From positions 9,454 to 33,037 of the forward strand of contig LRSR01012547.1 in the NCBI GenBank assembly GCA_001579985.1: a stretch of 23,584 bases of DNA, given 5' to 3'. The stretch comes from Hypsibius dujardini. Its lineage: Eukaryota; Tardigrada; Eutardigrada; Parachela; Hypsibiidae. Shown here in pieces: positions 20,702-23,584 of the stretch. The position numbers were made by a program, and so were the translations under genes. How positions within the stretch are numbered: position 1 is the first letter of the stretch; every line of letters starts with the position of its first letter. The notes beneath the pieces were generated by a model. The model was not told the origin of the DNA, did not search any database, and saw only the letters and a list, made by a program, of their open reading frames with translations.

Positions 20702-21339
20702 AACCCAAAAAGTCTCTAATACTAAAAAATCATTTAGCTAGCCTTAATCCATTTTACTTAAGTGTTTGTCGCTGACGACGAATTCGGATGTCCACTGAAT
20801 CTGAAATTGGACGAAGTTGCTTGTGTTTTTGTTGAAGCATTTTCCAGCGCGTGTTTCTGGATTGATGGAGAGCACGCCATGTCTCTTTTAAACGTCACAC
20901 TCAATCTTGTTTTCGACGTTTGTGCCACGGGAGTTCGCGGGCACCCGGACGCAGTACGGCCACCTAAGTAAATGCGTGATGTAGCGGACTCTGAATCGCA
21001 TCGACACGTGCCAAGAAGGATTAGGAAAATATTATTCAAATACAAGGAACTAGTGAACTGCGAGGATAAAATACACAAACATGGGATTAAATACCCACAG
21101 AAACAGAAATATCGTTGATGATTCAGTGGAGACGATATACAGAACATACAAGAAAAGGGCGGTACAAAAGAAAGTCGTTAACCAAAGGGTGGATGTACAG
21201 TATGACTCCATAACTATTACGAGTACACTAGACCAAGAGAGGGAGTAAGTGAATATTCGGAACCGCATTAAAAAGGTCGTGGCATTTGTGACCTTTCGTC
21301 AAGCCAACACGACCAATTGCCCACTTTGCAGTTGTGGTT
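20702..21339. other. Convergent intergenic region between EXOC5 and the FAM187-like gene
   Basis: This holds the 3' regions of both convergent genes. Two short plus-strand open stretches are unexplained: 20762-20971 (no ATG at its start, 69 codons, ends before a possible donor AA|GTAAAT) and 21081-21248 (ATG start, 55 codons, basic and Thr/Val rich). Neither resembles a known family. They could be exons of a small gene, an alternative EXOC5 3' end, or chance. No canonical AATAAA is obvious for either gene. Confidence 0.35.
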
Positions 21340-22768
21340 TCAACTGTCATCATACAGTTCTTTGTATCCCTTCATTCGAACCGCCAGCCGTTGTCTATGC
21401 CTTGCAATCATGACACCCACAAAGATAACTAAGTCGCAGAGCGTTCCCACGGCTAAGTAGATCAGCGCGACTCGCATGTCCGGAGGCGCTTCTTTGGGTT
21501 TGACCACTTTGATCTCCACCTCGCCGAGAATGGTGTTGTTCTGCCAGCAGCTGTTAAATTAAGATTTTTCAAAAATCAGGAAGATTAAATTCCTGGAAAA
21601 TATATTGTGCCCTTGCCTGTAAACTCGTGAATCGTGCTGGGTGAGGTTTTTTATATGGAGCACGAGGTGGTTGATGTAGGCAACGCGGTTATGAGTCTCC
21701 GCGGCGACGAGAAAGGGATTCAAAGCGAGAGTCCCGTTCATCCATAGTAAGAGCTGATCAATCTTCGCACCAGGGCAGCTCAACTTGACTCCGGTATTTT
21801 CGTACTCAGATATCTTATGCCGTTTCGGTGGTCGTGCCTGTACAGACAATAGTCAGAAATACAACTCGGAAAAAATGGTTGTTTTACCTTGGTTCTCTTT
21901 TCCTGTCGGCGAAGAATATTCCTTAAACTCAGTCCCTTCTTCCGCAGAATCTTCTTCGCCTTTTTAACCGCACTCGCGTCAACAGAACAATTCGTTCTAC
22001 AGGTTCGCGTTTCGACCAATCCTCCAATCAGTTCATGAGGTGGGAAAACCGGTTTCCCAACATCGCCAAAAGCCTCCCAACGTAGCAGATACATCCAATT
22101 CCTGCATGACATTCCGTTAGCGTATCCCGCATCCGCTGTCTCCAGTTGTTTCAGACAGGTCCTCAAATACTCTGCTTGTGCTTTAACGGCCTGTCGACTG
22201 GCCTCCACATTGCACCGACTCCTGATTGAATCAACCTTCATGGTCTCATAATCTTCCATCAGTTTGCTATAAGGGAAGGCAAGCTCATAGGCATCTCTCA
22301 CTTCCAATCCTACGAGCCAATACAAGAAATCATCGAAATTTTCCTTATCCATCGGATAGCCTTGGTGATAGGAAAATTTGACGCGGCACTCGGATGTGCG
22401 TTCCTGCTCGCCCGGAGTGTCGCCGCACGCGTTACACTCGCTCCATGCTCCGTGTTTGAAATCCACGCGTAGGTGATTGAAAGTCCTGAGGACAAACAAG
22501 CCTTTTGCGTTTTTTGTGTGCACCTCTTTGGTTAAATTTACGGCTCCAGGACCGATGTATCTAAATGGTTGTTCATCTTTGTTCGATGAAACAAATGGGT
22601 CCCTGCGCAGTAACAGTTCGGTGTAGTATTCAAATCCATTGGACACGTTGGAGACAAATCGGCGACACTTGTACGTTCCCACGTCGCTGTCTAAATAGAA
22701 GATCTTGTTTGACTAATTGTAAGGGCAGTGAGTTTCTACTCACTGCCCTTACAGACAGGCAGACAGGC

Positions 22769-22813
<45 letters not shown>

Positions 22814-23225
22814 CAACCAAACACATAGACAGATAAATTGTTTTCCATTCATTTTTTTGCTTACAATTAAACTTGCGTATTTTAAGGGAGTTGTCATCCT
22901 GAATAACGATACGATTGAATTCGTCAAATGTGAAAGGATCAGCGGAAAGCTCAATTTCCGGCCCATCACTTTCGACCATTTGGCGTTGGCTGTTGATCTG
23001 CATGTATTTCGGACGGAAATACCAGTTGACGGCGTCTTTGCGGTCGTCGCAAAAAGTGCACGTGATTTCGAATATGTCGCCTTGTTCGACATGGTAGCGA
23101 ATGCGTATAGGTTCGCCGGACGGATTCTTCTTGATTTGTTCGCACTGAGGGTTTACGTCGGCTGCAACTGGTGACCCACGAGAAGAAAAGATCAAACAGC
23201 AAAACAACAGTAACCAACGATTCAT
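21340..23225 (-). CDS. FAM187-like single-pass membrane protein with two Ig-like domains
   Basis: Minus-strand exons 23225..22865, 22690..21888, 21837..21617 and 21550..21340 join in phase to 1596 nt, or 531 residues. Introns are 174, 50 and 66 nt; the third uses a GC donor (ACAG|GCAAGG). Residues 1 to about 25 form a signal peptide (MNRWLLLFCCLIF). An Ig-like domain follows, with CTFC, a Trp, and the DVGTYKC Cys. Then comes the FAM187 middle section WSECNACGDTPGEQ (human WTPCDRCGVRGEQ) and RTCRTNC. The second Ig domain has KLSCPGA (human IISCPGA), LLLWMNG and DSRVYSCW (human DRGIYYCW). Residues about 489-511 form one transmembrane helix before a short basic tail. Several N-glycosylation sequons are present. 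An in-frame upstream ATG at 23246 would add seven residues but weakens the signal peptide. The molecular function of FAM187 proteins is not established. Confidence 0.85.
22718..22753 (-). other. Perfect 16-bp hairpin beside the intron 1 acceptor of the FAM187-like gene
   Basis: Arms tgtaagggcagtgagt (22718-22733) and actcactgcccttaca (22738-22753) are exact reverse complements around the loop ttct. It lies within the 174-nt intron 22864..22691. In the transcript it begins just after the tetranucleotide run and ends about 25 nt before the acceptor. Confidence 0.8.
22751..22813. repeat. (ACAG)n microsatellite in intron 1 of the FAM187-like gene
   Basis: An uninterrupted CAGA tetranucleotide run follows two acaggcag units. 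In the minus-strand transcript it reads as a (TGTC)n pyrimidine-rich tract upstream of the hairpin and acceptor. Confidence 0.9.
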
Positions 23226-23584
23226 TGAAAAGGCACACCCGATCATGATTTCCTAATCCGCAATGTTTCTCTCGTCATTTTTAGCAGTATCAACAGCAAC
23301 GAGTCGCGATCGAAGCTTTTCTTGTGTTGCTTTTCTTGTGTTGCTCCGATTCGAAACAAATTCGAAATTCGGGCAATGTCGGTTTGTACTCGTACTGTAG
23401 ATGACTCGCAACCTTCTTTAAATTTACTCTTGACACGGATGATTTGGACAATTCATACTAGAATTGTGGGCACGTGTTTGTGCTGCTCCAATTAAAACTG
23501 AGCGATCTTATACGAAAGCAGAAAATAATTCGAACCAGCAATGCGCACTTTCCAGACCGAATTAAACAGGATTCGTAAAAAGAA
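23226..23584. promoter_or_regulatory. Upstream flank of the FAM187-like gene
   Basis: No gene is seen. The promoter and leader of the minus-strand FAM187-like gene should lie here. A 14-bp tandem duplication (cttttcttgtgttg at 23316-23329 and 23330-23343) is followed by a run of attcgaa-like palindromic bases. No core promoter element is clear. Confidence 0.35.

Noticed and set aside
1-23584. CRISPR-like or prokaryotic operon interpretation of the tandem arrays
   Set aside because: Spliced metazoan genes throughout and head-to-tail repeats without unique spacers rule this out.

Overview
This is nuclear DNA from an animal. Several genes are broken by short GT-AG introns (about 50-550 nt, one of about 2 kb) that restore reading phase exactly when joined. 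The proteins are metazoan: a stathmin-like protein, a BNIP2/PRUNE2-type BCH protein, exocyst EXOC5/Sec10, a FAM187-like Ig membrane protein, and a THAP-type P-element transposase. Compact introns, abundant (CAGA)n/(CAGACA)n tracts and lineage-specific coding repeats would fit a lophotrochozoan, possibly a flatworm. That placement is inference, because the sequence has no decisive taxonomic marker.

Layout. (1) 1-618, minus strand: the first three coding exons of a stathmin-like gene that leaves the window at base 1. (2) 619-1444: a divergent intergenic region, probably a shared promoter. (3) 1445-9694, plus strand: a 13-exon gene for a protein of about 1865 residues, with a long acidic, repeat-rich N-terminal part and a C-terminal BCH (CRAL-TRIO-like) domain. 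A short motif built on E-S-A-E...R...Y recurs along it, and three unrelated in-frame tandem arrays lie within it. (4) 9903-14527: a P-element-like DNA transposon with inverted repeats of about 370 bp and an apparently intact seven-exon transposase of 1000 residues. (5) 14528-15357: an intergenic stretch with a small foldback element and a 2 x 50 bp tandem repeat. (6) 15358-20701, plus: EXOC5/Sec10 in four exons, with a 62-bp x 6 minisatellite and a cluster of palindromes in its large second intron. (7) 21340-23225, minus: a four-exon FAM187-like single-pass Ig-domain protein of 531 residues, convergent with EXOC5, with one GC-AG intron. (8) 23226-23584: its upstream flank.

The host genes do not form a functional cluster. 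Stathmins act on tubulin, BCH proteins on small GTPase and vesicle/kinesin scaffolding, and EXOC5 on exocyst tethering, so any link through membrane traffic and cytoskeleton is only thematic. The best candidates for novelty are the repeated-motif BCH protein, the apparently intact P-like element whose introns carry the same microsatellite class as host introns, and the perfect hairpin next to a splice acceptor in the FAM187-like gene.
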